DNA of 9,940 bases from Gammaproteobacteria bacterium (GTDB lineage Bacteria > Pseudomonadota > Gammaproteobacteria > Steroidobacterales > JACDCP01), in assembly GCA_013817465.1 (NCBI GenBank), contig JACDCP010000021.1, positions 7,149 to 17,088 of the forward strand, written 5' to 3'. Made by a program: the position numbers and the translations under genes. Under the pieces are notes generated by a model. That model was not told where the DNA came from and searched no databases. It was given only the letters and a program-made list of their open reading frames with translations. This document shows positions 1 through 7,132 of this stretch, piece after piece; position 1 is the first letter of the stretch; every line of letters starts with the position of its first letter.

Positions 1-1496
1 TGTTGCGCACGAATCCGCGTCAGCTCGGCGCGAATCTGGTCGCGAACGTCGTCGAGCGGCTTGACCGTCGCAGGCTGATGATCGCTGACGCGCACCACCA
101 TGGCGTGGTCCTCGGCGAGCTCGAGGATCGGGCTGTTCTGGCCGTCGACCAGCACGGCCTCGTCAAATGCCGCATCGATCACCACCGGGTTCGCGCCGAT
201 GTCGCCGCCACCCCCGGTCCGCGAGAAACCGGGTACCCGGTGCAGCTCGAGCCCGAGCTCCTCCGCCACGGAATCGAGCTCGCCGGGCGTCTCGAACGCC
301 GCATCCGCCAGCGCCTCCGCGCGGCCGAAAAACCGCTCTTCCGCCCGCTCGGTCTTCAGCTCCGCCGTCAGCTCCTCGCGCACGTCGTCGAGGGTCCGCG
401 TTTCGCCGGGCCGGATATCGGTAAGCTCGATGACATGGAAGCCGTATTCGCTGCGCACCGGCCCGCGAATCTCGCCGGGACGCATCGAGAACAAGGCATC
501 GTCGAAGGGACCGGAAAACATGCCGGGCTCCAGCCAGTCCAGATCGCCGCCGGCATCCGCAGTGCCGGTGTCGTCCGAATACTCTTTCGCAAGCGCGGTA
601 AAATTCTCTCCGTCCTGCGCCCGCGCGAGCACCTGCTCCGCGGTATTGCGCGCCTCTTCTTCACTCGTCTCGTCGTCGACTTCGATGAGGATGTGGCTCG
701 CCCGGCGTTGCTCGGGCGTCGAATAGCGATCGGCGACACTCGTGAAGTATTCCTCGAGCTCCTGTGCGCTGATGTCGACATCCTCGGACAAGTCGCCGGC
801 GCGCAACTCGACGTAGGTGAGCGTCACAGTTTCGGGTGTACGGAATTGGTCCTCGTGCGCCGCGTAGTACTCGTCGATCGCAGCGTCTTCGACCGTTACG
901 CCGTCCGCATAGGCGGCGGCGGGAAACTCGATCCACGCCAGCTCGCGCTGCTCCTTCTCCAGCTTCACGAACCGGCGCACTTCGGCGGGTGTCGCAAAGG
1001 CCGTACGCGTAATCGCCTCCTGAAGCTGATTGAGCTCGAGCAGGTTGCGCTGTTCCGCCTCGAAACCGGCCGGCGACAACCCCTGGTTGCGCAGTCGCGC
1101 ATAGTAAATGTCGCGGGAGAACTCGCCGCCGACCTGAAACACGGGCAGCGACTCGATGGACTCGCGCACCGCCGTGTCACTGACGCGATAGCCCGACTGC
1201 TCGGCGCGCTGCCTGAGCAACGAGCTGCGCACCATGCCCTCGAGCACGTTTTCGCGGATCTGCTCGCGCATGGCGTCGGGTATTTCGTCCTGGTAATACT
1301 GCTGAAATTGATTGAGGCGATTTTGATAAGCAGTGCGGAACTGCGTCAGGGGAATGGCCTCGCCGTCGACTGTGGCAGCTTCGTCGCGCGCGGCCGTGCC
1401 GAAGTCGATGCCCCAGAAAACAAATGTAACGGCGAGAAGTGCCAGCACGGTGCCGGCGACCCAGCCGGTGATCTTGTCACGAATTTTTTGCAGCAT
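1..1496 (-). CDS. ppiD: PpiD-type periplasmic folding chaperone / parvulin-like PPIase, 3' end missing
   Basis: The minus frame from ATG at 1496 stays open for 498 codons to the left edge, so the C-terminus lies outside the window. Residues 1-11 are basic (MLQKIRDKITG), followed by one membrane segment at about 12-30 (WVAGTVLALLAVTFVFWGI): an N-in anchor with the rest in the periplasm. A SurA/PpiD N-terminal chaperone region follows to about residue 155. A parvulin-type rotamase domain spans about 266-357, opening with ASHILIEV and closing with EYGFHVIEL. This is the architecture of PpiD (about 620 aa in E. coli), which helps newly exported proteins at the SecYEG exit; many PpiD parvulin domains have little isomerase activity. 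It lies downstream of hupB and two tRNAs, as in other gammaproteobacteria. No strong Shine-Dalgarno is visible before the ATG. Family call is firm; isomerase activity is not shown. Confidence 0.93.
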   Translation of the reverse strand, partial: MLQKIRDKITGWVAGTVLALLAVTFVFWGIDFGTAARDEAATVDGEAIPLTQFRTAYQNRLNQFQQYYQDEIPDAMREQIRENVLEGMVRSSLLRQRAEQSGYRVSDTAVRESIESLPVFQVGGEFSRDIYYARLRNQGLSPAGFEAEQRNLLELNQLQEAITRTAFATPAEVRRFVKLEKEQRELAWIEFPAAAYADGVTVEDAAIDEYYAAHEDQFRTPETVTLTYVELRAGDLSEDVDISAQELEEYFTSVADRYSTPEQRRASHILIEVDDETSEEEARNTAEQVLARAQDGENFTALAKEYSDDTGTADAGGDLDWLEPGMFSGPFDDALFSMRPGEIRGPVRSEYGFHVIELTDIRPGETRTLDDVREELTAELKTERAEERFFGRAEALADAAFETPGELDSVAEELGLELHRVPGFSRTGGGGDIGANPVVIDAAFDEAVLVDGQNSPILELAEDHAMVVRVSDHQPATVKPLDDVRDQIRAELTRIRAQ

Positions 1497-1516
1497 GGTC
1501 CGGCCGACGATAGCAG

Positions 1517-1544
1517 AAAGGGCGCCCTACCGAGGACGCCCTTT
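1517..1544 (-). terminator. Hairpin after tRNA-Asp, probable terminator or processing site
   Basis: A perfect 8-bp inverted repeat (AAAGGGCG / CGCCCTTT) with a 12-nt loop lies between the 3' end of tRNA-Asp (1552) and the ppiD start (1496). Read on the minus strand the stem ends in CCCTTT and is followed by CTGCT, so the U-tract is short. It probably ends or processes the tRNA transcript. Partial read-through could supply ppiD, for which no separate promoter is obvious in the roughly 55-nt gap. Confidence 0.55.
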
Positions 1545-1551
1545 GCTTGAC

Positions 1552-1628
1552 TGGCGGAGTGGACGGGACTCGAACCCGCGACCCCCGGCGTGACAGGCCG
1601 GTATTCTAACCAGCTGAACTACCACTCC
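1552..1628 (-). tRNA. tRNA-Asp (anticodon GUC)
   Basis: A complete 77-nt cloverleaf with encoded CCA. The acceptor strands GGAGTGG and CCACTCC pair, with discriminator G before CCA. The D arm contains the AGCTGGTTAGA motif. The anticodon loop is CTGTCAC, giving GTC (Asp). The T arm carries GGTTCGAGTCC. It lies 9 nt downstream of tRNA-Val and is very probably on the same transcript. Confidence 0.97.
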
Positions 1629-1637
1629 GAAAGATGG

Positions 1638-1713
1638 TGGTGGGTGCTGAGGGGATCGAACCCCCGACCTTCGCCTTGTAAGGGCGACGCTCTCCCGGCT
1701 GAGCTAAGCACCC
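1638..1713 (-). tRNA. tRNA-Val (anticodon UAC)
   Basis: A complete 76-nt cloverleaf with encoded CCA. The acceptor strands GGGTGCT and AGCACCC pair, with discriminator A. The anticodon loop CTTACAA gives TAC (Val). The T arm carries GGTTCGATCCC. No convincing promoter was found in the 110 nt between hupB and this tRNA: TTGAAT is present near 1770 but has no matching -10 box. Co-transcription with hupB, or a weak promoter, is likely. Confidence 0.97.
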
Positions 1714-1823
1714 GGAAGACTGCCCCGGAAAATTGCCGATGGCGAAGATTGCGCCGCCCCGCGCCGCGATTCAAGCATGCGCATACGCAGCCGACCGGCG
1801 TTCGTCCAGCACAACTCAGCGCG

Positions 1824-2096
1824 TCAGTTTACGGCATCCTTGAGGGCTTTTCCAGCTTTGAAACCCGGCACATTGCTAGCCGCGATAAAGATGGTTTCGC
1901 CCGTCCGCGGATTGCGGCCGTTACGCGCAGCGCGGCGTTTGACGGAAAACGTGCCGAAGCCGACCAGCGAAATCTGACGGTCCTTCTTCAGCGTGTCGGT
2001 AATCGTGTCCAGCATGGCGTCCACTGCACGATTCGCATCCGCCTTGGACAAGTTGGCTGCATCGGCAACTGCATCGATCAGTTCACCTTTGTTCAT
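1824..2096 (-). CDS. hupB: DNA-binding protein HU-beta
   Basis: Ninety residues, the exact usual length of HU, starting MNKGELIDAVADAANLSKAD. The helical dimerisation half is followed by the GFGTF turn (46-50) and the DNA-binding beta-arm GRNPRTGE (60-67) with the conserved Pro63 that intercalates into bent DNA, then the C-terminal IAASNVPGFKAGKALKD. HU dimers bend and compact DNA and support replication, recombination and gene control. The frame is open upstream to 2261, but ATG 2096 is chosen because the family begins there and AAGGG lies 8 nt before it. It sits downstream of lon, as in many gammaproteobacteria, but with its own promoter. Confidence 0.97.
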   Translation of the reverse strand: MNKGELIDAVADAANLSKADANRAVDAMLDTITDTLKKDRQISLVGFGTFSVKRRAARNGRNPRTGETIFIAASNVPGFKAGKALKDAVN

Positions 2097-2283
2097 TCGG
2101 TTACCCTTGATGATTCGTGTCTTTCGCAGGCCCGGCCGAAGCCGTCGCCCGCCCCTGGCGAGATCAACCGAATTGATACGAACGATAACGTGACTTGCTC
2201 TCCCGAAGTCCGTCCTCGTCGTGTGCGGTTGGATCCGATCGCGGCCTCGCCCGTGCCGCATGCTCGAGAAAACAAAGGGGACT

Positions 2284-2313
2284 CTTATACCAAGTCTGCA
2301 GGGAAGGTTTCAA
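2284..2313 (-). promoter_or_regulatory. Sigma70-type promoter for hupB
   Basis: On the minus strand TTGAAA (2313-2308) is followed by an 18-nt spacer and TATAAG (2289-2284); read with GTATAA the spacer is 17. This is the best -35/-10 pair between lon and hupB. The predicted start, near 2277, gives a 5' leader of about 180 nt before the hupB ATG. Confidence 0.65.
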
Positions 2314-2355
2314 GCCGCCCTTGCCATGAAGCCTGTAATTTCAGGACGCCGCGCA

Positions 2356-2378
2356 GGCAATCGCGCAGCGATGTTGCC
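2356..2378. other. Hairpin between lon and the hupB promoter
   Basis: An inverted repeat of GGCAA/TTGCC enclosing TCGC/GCGA, with a 2-nt bulge and a 3-nt loop. It lies about 60 nt past the lon stop. It could help end lon mRNA or protect its 3' end. It has no U-tract, so an intrinsic terminator is not shown. Confidence 0.3.
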
Positions 2379-2435
2379 CTGCGTGAAAACGGTCCTTGAA
2401 TTTTCCGCGCGGTCGCAATCGCGCCCGGTCGTTTT

Positions 2436-4865
2436 TCAATGCGGCGCGCGCACGGACTTCTCACCGCGTCCGCGACGCCGGCGCTGTTCCTTGTCTATCT
2501 CGACGCGGTCGCCCTCCGGCGCCGGCATATGCTGCAATGCCATCTCCAGGACCTCATCGATCCATTTGACGGGAAGAATATCCAGCTTGTCTTTGATGTT
2601 CTTCGGTATTTCCGCAAGGTCCTTGCTGTTCTCATGGGGGATCAACACGGTCGCGATGCCGCCGCGGTGCGCGGCCAGCAGCTTCTCTTTCAGCCCGCCG
2701 ATCGGCAATACCTCGCCGCGCAGCGTGATCTCTCCGGTCATCGCGACATCCGAACGAACCGGAATTCTGGTCAGCGAGGACACGAGGGCGGTGCACATGC
2801 CGACGCCCGCGCTCGGACCGTCTTTCGGTGTTGCGCCTTCCGGGACATGCACGTGCACGTCTGACTTCTGGTGAAAGTCCGGATCGATGCCGAGCACGGC
2901 GGCGCGACTGCGCACGACAGTCATGGCCGCCTGGATCGACTCGCGCATGACGTCGCCGAGCTGGCCGGTGTGAATCAGCTTGCCCTTGCCGGGCACCGTA
3001 GCCGCCTCGATCGTCAGCAGCTCGCCACCGACCTCGGTCCAGGCGAGCCCGGTGACCTGGCCGATCTGATCATTTTCCTCGGCGCGCCCGTAGCGGAAAC
3101 GCCGCACGCCGAGATACTTCTCCAGGCTGCGTGGCGTGACTCTGACTTTCTTGTCGCGCGGCTTGAGCAGCAGCTCCTTGACGACTTTGCGGGCAATCTT
3201 CGAGATTTCACGCTCGAGATTGCGTACCCCGGCTTCGCGCGTGTAGAAACGGATGATGTCGCGAATGGCCGTCGTGGAAACGATCAGCTCTTGCTCGCGC
3301 AGCCCGTTCGCCTCCATCTGCTTGGCGATCAGATAGCGCCGCGCGATGTTCATCTTCTCGTCTTCCGTGTAGCCCGGCAGCCTGATCACTTCCATGCGGT
3401 CCAGCAGCGGGGGCGGAATGTTCAGACTGTTCGCCGTGCACACGAACATGGTGTCGGAAAGGTCGAAGTCGACCTCGAGATAGTGATCGTTGAACGTCGA
3501 GTTCTGTTCGGGATCCAGGACTTCGAGCAGCGCAGAGGACGGATCGCCGCGGAAATCCATCGCCATTTTGTCGACCTCGTCGAGCAGGAACAGCGGGTTG
3601 CGCACGCCTGACTTCGCGAGGTTCTGAATGATCTTACCCGGCATGGAGCCGATGTAGGTGCGGCGGTGGCCCCGTATCTCGGCTTCGTCGCGCACGCCGC
3701 CGAGCGACATGCGCACGAAACTGCGATTGGTCGCCCGCGCCATGCTCCGACCCAGCGAGGTCTTGCCGACGCCCGGCGGACCGACGAGGCAAAGAATCGG
3801 CCCTTTCAATTTTTTAACGCGCTGCTGCACTGCCAGGTATTCGAGGATGCGTTCCTTGACGCGCTCGAGACCGTAGTGGTCTTCCTCGAGCACGCGCTCG
3901 GCTTCTTCGAGATCGCGGTGAATCTTGGTGCGTTTTTTCCAGGGCGAGCGCACCAGCCAGTCGATATAGTTGCGCACGACCGTCGCTTCTGCGGACATGG
4001 GCGACATGAGCTTCAACTTGTTCAGCTCCGACGTCGCCTTGTCGCGCGCCTCTTTCGACATGCCGGCTTTTTCGATCTTCTGCTCGAGCTCGACGATCTC
4101 GTTGGGCGCATCCTCCATGTCGCCCAGCTCCTTCTGGATCGCTTTCATCTGCTCGTTGAGGTAATACTCGCGCTGGCTCTTCTCCATCTGCTGCTTGACG
4201 CGGCCCCGGATGCGTTTTTCGATCTGCAGCACGTCGATCTCGCCATCGATCAGAGTCATGACGTGCTCGAGACGACGGCGAACGTCGTGTATCTCGAGCA
4301 CCTTCTGCTTCTCGGACAGCTTGAGCGACATGTGGGCAGCGACCGTATCCGCGAGCCTGCCCGGCTGCTCGATGCCGGCGAGCGAGGTCAGAATCTCCGG
4401 CGGAACTTTCTTGTTGAGCTTGACGTACTGCTCGAACTGCGAAATGACCGAGCGCGACAGGACCTCGACCTCACGCTCGTCATAGTCCTCGCTCTCGCCG
4501 AGCAGGGTCACGTCGGCGGCGAAATACTCGCCAATGACGACTTCATCGATGCGGGCGCGCTCGCCGCCCTCGACGAGCACCTTGACCGTTCCGTCCGGCA
4601 GCTTGAGCAATTGCAGAATGGTAGCGAGGGTGCCGAGGTTGTATAGATCCTCGACGTCCGGCTCGTCCACGTCGGCCTGCTTCTGAGCGATGAGCAGAAT
4701 CTGCTTGCCCGACTGCATGGCCTTATCGAGCGCATGGATCGATTTCTCACGACCCACGAACAGCGGGATCACCATGTGCGGATACACGACGACGTCGCGC
4801 AGCGGCAGGATGGGCACGTCGGTCGCAGTGCCAGTAGCGGGCGCTGCTTTCGGTTCGTCGGACAC
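2436..4865 (-). CDS. lon: ATP-dependent protease Lon (LonA type)
   Basis: Homohexameric cytosolic AAA+ serine protease that degrades misfolded and regulatory proteins. The product is 809 aa from GTG 4865, compared with 784 in E. coli. Order: N-terminal substrate-binding domain (about 16-210, VPILPLRDVVVYPHM), coiled-coil linker, AAA+ module with Walker A GPPGVGKT (362-369) and Walker B FLLDEVDK (426-433), then the protease domain with catalytic Ser685 in PKDGPSAG and Lys728 in GGLKEKLLAAHRGG. The GTG is preferred over an in-frame TTG five codons upstream because GGAGG stands 5 nt before it, and because the TTG itself falls just before that site. The C-terminal tail is Arg-rich (EQRRRRGRGEK), longer than in E. 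coli. It lies 128 nt downstream of clpX with possible control signals in that gap. Confidence 0.97.
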   Translation of the reverse strand: MSDEPKAAPATGTATDVPILPLRDVVVYPHMVIPLFVGREKSIHALDKAMQSGKQILLIAQKQADVDEPDVEDLYNLGTLATILQLLKLPDGTVKVLVEGGERARIDEVVIGEYFAADVTLLGESEDYDEREVEVLSRSVISQFEQYVKLNKKVPPEILTSLAGIEQPGRLADTVAAHMSLKLSEKQKVLEIHDVRRRLEHVMTLIDGEIDVLQIEKRIRGRVKQQMEKSQREYYLNEQMKAIQKELGDMEDAPNEIVELEQKIEKAGMSKEARDKATSELNKLKLMSPMSAEATVVRNYIDWLVRSPWKKRTKIHRDLEEAERVLEEDHYGLERVKERILEYLAVQQRVKKLKGPILCLVGPPGVGKTSLGRSMARATNRSFVRMSLGGVRDEAEIRGHRRTYIGSMPGKIIQNLAKSGVRNPLFLLDEVDKMAMDFRGDPSSALLEVLDPEQNSTFNDHYLEVDFDLSDTMFVCTANSLNIPPPLLDRMEVIRLPGYTEDEKMNIARRYLIAKQMEANGLREQELIVSTTAIRDIIRFYTREAGVRNLEREISKIARKVVKELLLKPRDKKVRVTPRSLEKYLGVRRFRYGRAEENDQIGQVTGLAWTEVGGELLTIEAATVPGKGKLIHTGQLGDVMRESIQAAMTVVRSRAAVLGIDPDFHQKSDVHVHVPEGATPKDGPSAGVGMCTALVSSLTRIPVRSDVAMTGEITLRGEVLPIGGLKEKLLAAHRGGIATVLIPHENSKDLAEIPKNIKDKLDILPVKWIDEVLEMALQHMPAPEGDRVEIDKEQRRRRGRGEKSVRAPH

Positions 4866-4877
4866 GGCTACCTCCCT

Positions 4878-4905
4878 CAAAAATAAGGAAGCCCCGGCGC
4901 GGGCT
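4878..4905 (-). terminator. Terminator-like hairpin immediately before the lon ribosome binding site
   Basis: On the minus strand AGCCC-GCGCCG-GGGCT forms a 5-bp GC-rich stem with a 6-nt loop, followed by TCCTTATTTTT. The T-run ends at the bases that begin the lon Shine-Dalgarno (GAGGGAGG). It could be a leaky intrinsic terminator after clpX or an attenuator in the lon leader. The short stem means termination would be partial at best. Confidence 0.4.
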
Positions 4906-4966
4906 CGTAATCGTTCAGGCGGCCGCCAGATAACCCCCTCGCGGCCGGTGTCGAGACTCAGGCAAG

Positions 4967-4997
4967 CTTATAAGCCGACGAATTTCCGGATAATCAA
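4967..4997 (-). promoter_or_regulatory. Candidate lon promoter overlapping the clpX stop codon
   Basis: TTGATT (4997-4992, overlapping the clpX TGA) is followed after 18 nt by TTATAA, or after 19 nt by TATAAG. The -10 region is inside a perfect 10-nt palindrome GCTTATAAGC (4966-4975). A start near 4960 would give a leader of about 95 nt containing the hairpin at 4890-4905. No clean sigma32 (heat-shock) consensus was recognised, although lon is a heat-shock gene in E. coli. Confidence 0.4.
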
Positions 4998-6301
4998 GAC
5001 CCCGTGGTGCGCCGCGGCTGATCGACAGCAATCAGCGGCTTCTCGTCGGACTCATAAATGACATACGGCTTGGTCTCGCCGATGACGACTGCCTCGTCGA
5101 CGACGATTTTGGTCGCGTTGGTCATGGCGGGCAGCTCGTACATGGTATCGAGCAGCACGTTCTCGAGTATGGTGCGCAGCCCGCGGGCGCCCGTCTTGCG
5201 CTTCATGGCCTTGGCCGCAACGGCGCGCAGGGCGTCCTCGCGGAACTCGAGCTCGGCGCCTTCCATGTCGAACAGCTTGCGATACTGCTTGGTCAGCGCG
5301 TTCTTCGGCTCGACCAGGATGGTCACCAGCGCGGCCTCGTCCAGCTCCTCGAGCGTGGCGACCACGGGCAGGCGGCCGACGAACTCGGGGATCAGGCCGT
5401 ACTTGATGAGATCCTCGGGCTCGACTTCATCGAACAACTTGCCGATGTTGACGTCCTTCTCGCTGGTCTTGAGGCTGGCGACAAAGCCGATGCCGCTCTT
5501 CTGCGACCGGTTGAGGATGATTTTCTCGAGCCCGGCGAAGGCACCGCCGCAGATGAACAGGATATTGGCCGTGTCGACCTGCAGAAACTCCTGTTGCGGA
5601 TGCTTGCGGCCGCCCTGCGGCGGCACGGAAGCCACGGTTCCCTCGATGAGCTTGAGCAGAGCCTGCTGGACACCCTCGCCCGACACGTCGCGCGTGATCG
5701 ACGGGTTGTCGGACTTGCGCGAGATCTTGTCGATCTCATCGATGTAGACAATGCCGGTCTGCGCCTTGTCGACATCGTAGTCGCATTTCTGCAGAAGCTT
5801 CTGGATGATGTTCTCGACGTCTTCGCCGACGTAACCGGCCTCGGTCAGCGTCGTCGCGTCGGCGATGGTGAACGGTACGTTCAGCAGCCGCGCAAGCGTC
5901 TCGGCGAGCAGGGTCTTGCCGCAGCCCGTGGGACCGATCAGCAGGATGTTGCTTTTCGCGATCTCGATGTCGTCCTTGCCTTTTTCGGCGGCACGGTTCT
6001 CGAGACGCTTGTAGTGATTATAGACCGCTACGGCGAGGACCTTTTTCGCGCGCTCCTGCCCGATGACGTACTCGTCGAGCACGGCCTTGATCTCGTGCGG
6101 CTTCGGCAGCTTGTCGCGGCCGTCTTCGCCGCGCTCCTCGAGCTCTTCGCGGATAATGTCATTGCAGAGCTCGACGCATTCATCGCAGACGAACACGGAC
6201 GGCCCGGCGATGAGCTTGCGGACTTCGTGCTGACTCTTGCCGCAGAAGGAACAGTACAGCAGCTTGCCGTCGTCGCTCTTGCCGCGAGTATCGTCGCTCA
6301 T
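4994..6301 (-). CDS. clpX: ClpX, AAA+ unfoldase subunit of the ClpXP protease
   Basis: Hexameric unfoldase that recognises tagged or native substrates and threads them into ClpP. The product has 435 residues (424 in E. coli). The N-terminal zinc-binding domain has CxxC pairs at Cys17/20 and Cys39/42 and recruits adaptors. The AAA+ module has Walker A GPTGCGKT (123-130), the pore-1 loop GYVG (156-159), Walker B IVYIDEID (184-191), the RKH loop (232-234), the ClpP-docking IGF loop (271-273) and sensor-2 GARGLR (371-376). All key elements are intact. The ATG at 6301 fits the family start; the ribosome binding site is modest (GGA 7 nt upstream). It lies 168 nt downstream of clpP, with its own promoter in the gap. 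Confidence 0.97.
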   Translation of the reverse strand: MSDDTRGKSDDGKLLYCSFCGKSQHEVRKLIAGPSVFVCDECVELCNDIIREELEERGEDGRDKLPKPHEIKAVLDEYVIGQERAKKVLAVAVYNHYKRLENRAAEKGKDDIEIAKSNILLIGPTGCGKTLLAETLARLLNVPFTIADATTLTEAGYVGEDVENIIQKLLQKCDYDVDKAQTGIVYIDEIDKISRKSDNPSITRDVSGEGVQQALLKLIEGTVASVPPQGGRKHPQQEFLQVDTANILFICGGAFAGLEKIILNRSQKSGIGFVASLKTSEKDVNIGKLFDEVEPEDLIKYGLIPEFVGRLPVVATLEELDEAALVTILVEPKNALTKQYRKLFDMEGAELEFREDALRAVAAKAMKRKTGARGLRTILENVLLDTMYELPAMTNATKIVVDEAVVIGETKPYVIYESDEKPLIAVDQPRRTTGS

Positions 6302-6318
6302 TTCAAGTCCTGATGTAG

Positions 6319-6336
6319 GGCGGATTTAAAGCCGCC
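6319..6336. other. Leader hairpin just before clpX
   Basis: GGCGG/CCGCC inverted repeat around an AT-rich 8-nt loop, ending 17 nt before the clpX ATG in its leader. It could affect ribosome loading or mRNA stability. There is no U-tract, so it is not a typical terminator. Confidence 0.35.
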
Positions 6337-6418
6337 GTTCCAACCCGGCGCGGTTCGCGCTGCGCCCAGTCGCCTCGCCGCAACCGGTAGGGCTTTCCCC
6401 GGCCAATACTCTGGCGTC

Positions 6419-6448
6419 TATATAACATGGCCCGGTCCGGGCTTGCAA
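6419..6448 (-). promoter_or_regulatory. Promoter for clpX with a palindromic spacer
   Basis: On the minus strand TTGCAA (6448-6443) is followed by an 18-nt spacer and TATATA (6424-6419), or a 17-nt spacer and TTATAT. The predicted start, near 6412, gives a leader of about 110 nt. The spacer contains a perfect 13-nt palindrome, GCCCGG-A-CCGGGC (6430-6442), where a dimeric regulator could bind. This allows clpX to be expressed apart from clpP. Confidence 0.6.
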
Positions 6449-6469
6449 AGAACTGGATCACACACGGTG

Positions 6470-7096
6470 TCACCGCTTCGCCGGCGTGGCGGGCAGCACC
6501 TCGCCACGCTGCTCGAGTACCGTATCGACGAGACCGTACTCAACCGCTTGCCGCGCGTCCATGAAGCGATCGCGATCCGTGTCTAACTGAATTCTTTCGA
6601 TGGGCTGGCCAGTGTGCTTGGCGAGAATCATATTGAGGCGTTCGCGAAGAGCCAGCACTTCACGGGCATGGATGTCGATGTCGGACGCCTGCCCCTGAAA
6701 CCCGCCGGTCGGCTGGTGGATCATCATGCGCGAATGCGGCAGGCAGAAGCGCTTGCCCTTCACGCCTCCAGCCAACAGCATGGCACCCATGCTTGCAGCC
6801 TGCCCGAGACAGATCGTGCTCACGTCCGGCTTCACGAATTGCATGGTGTCGTAAATGGACAGTCCCGCGGTCACGCCGCCACCGGGAGAGTTGATGTAGA
6901 GATGAATGTCCTTTTCCGTGTTCTCCGATTCGAGAAACAGGAGCTGAGCCACGATGAGGTTGGCCATGTGGTCCTCGACCGGGCCGACGACGAACACGAC
7001 ACGTTCCTTGAGCAGCCGTGAATAAATATCGTACGACCGCTCGCCTCTCGCTGTCTGCTCGACGACGATCGGCACCAGGCCCAAACTTCTCGTCAT
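6470..7096 (-). CDS. clpP: ClpP, proteolytic subunit of ATP-dependent Clp protease
   Basis: Serine peptidase that forms a double heptameric barrel and degrades proteins fed by ClpX (or ClpA). The product has 208 residues. The catalytic triad is Ser102 (GQAASMGAML), His127 (MMIHQPTGG) and Asp176 (TDRDRF), spaced as in E. coli ClpP. ATG 7096 is chosen because AGGAG lies 7 nt upstream. An in-frame GTG at 7132, directly abutting the tig stop, would add 12 residues but has no ribosome binding site. From this ATG only about five residues precede the mature-like start (LVPIVVEQT), against a 14-residue propeptide in E. coli. It follows tig after 36 nt and is probably co-transcribed with it. Confidence 0.97.
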   Translation of the reverse strand: MTRSLGLVPIVVEQTARGERSYDIYSRLLKERVVFVVGPVEDHMANLIVAQLLFLESENTEKDIHLYINSPGGGVTAGLSIYDTMQFVKPDVSTICLGQAASMGAMLLAGGVKGKRFCLPHSRMMIHQPTGGFQGQASDIDIHAREVLALRERLNMILAKHTGQPIERIQLDTDRDRFMDARQAVEYGLVDTVLEQRGEVLPATPAKR

Positions 7097-7132
7097 TTGC
7101 TCACTCCTGCTCTGCCATACGCCCGACGACAC

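Noticed and set aside
3..1550. 515-codon open frame on the plus strand
   Set aside because: Antisense to ppiD. The minus frame shows the expected membrane anchor and parvulin domain, and the plus translation is Arg/Leu-rich low-information sequence.
1766..1790. Promoter for the tRNA-Val/tRNA-Asp pair
   Set aside because: TTGAAT is present, but at 16-18 nt spacing there are only GC-rich or CAATCT-like bases, too poor a match for a -10 box.
1590..2399. 269-codon plus-strand open frame
   Set aside because: Runs through both tRNA genes and hupB antisense. Read-through of tRNA genes is a sign of a chance frame.
3666..4646. 326-codon plus-strand open frame, and a 246-codon one at 2871-3611
   Set aside because: Shadows of lon with no domains and no ribosome binding site.
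5594..6313. 239-codon plus-strand open frame, and a 229-codon one at 5058-5747
   Set aside because: Shadows of clpX. Their codon pattern follows the opposite strand's third-position GC bias.
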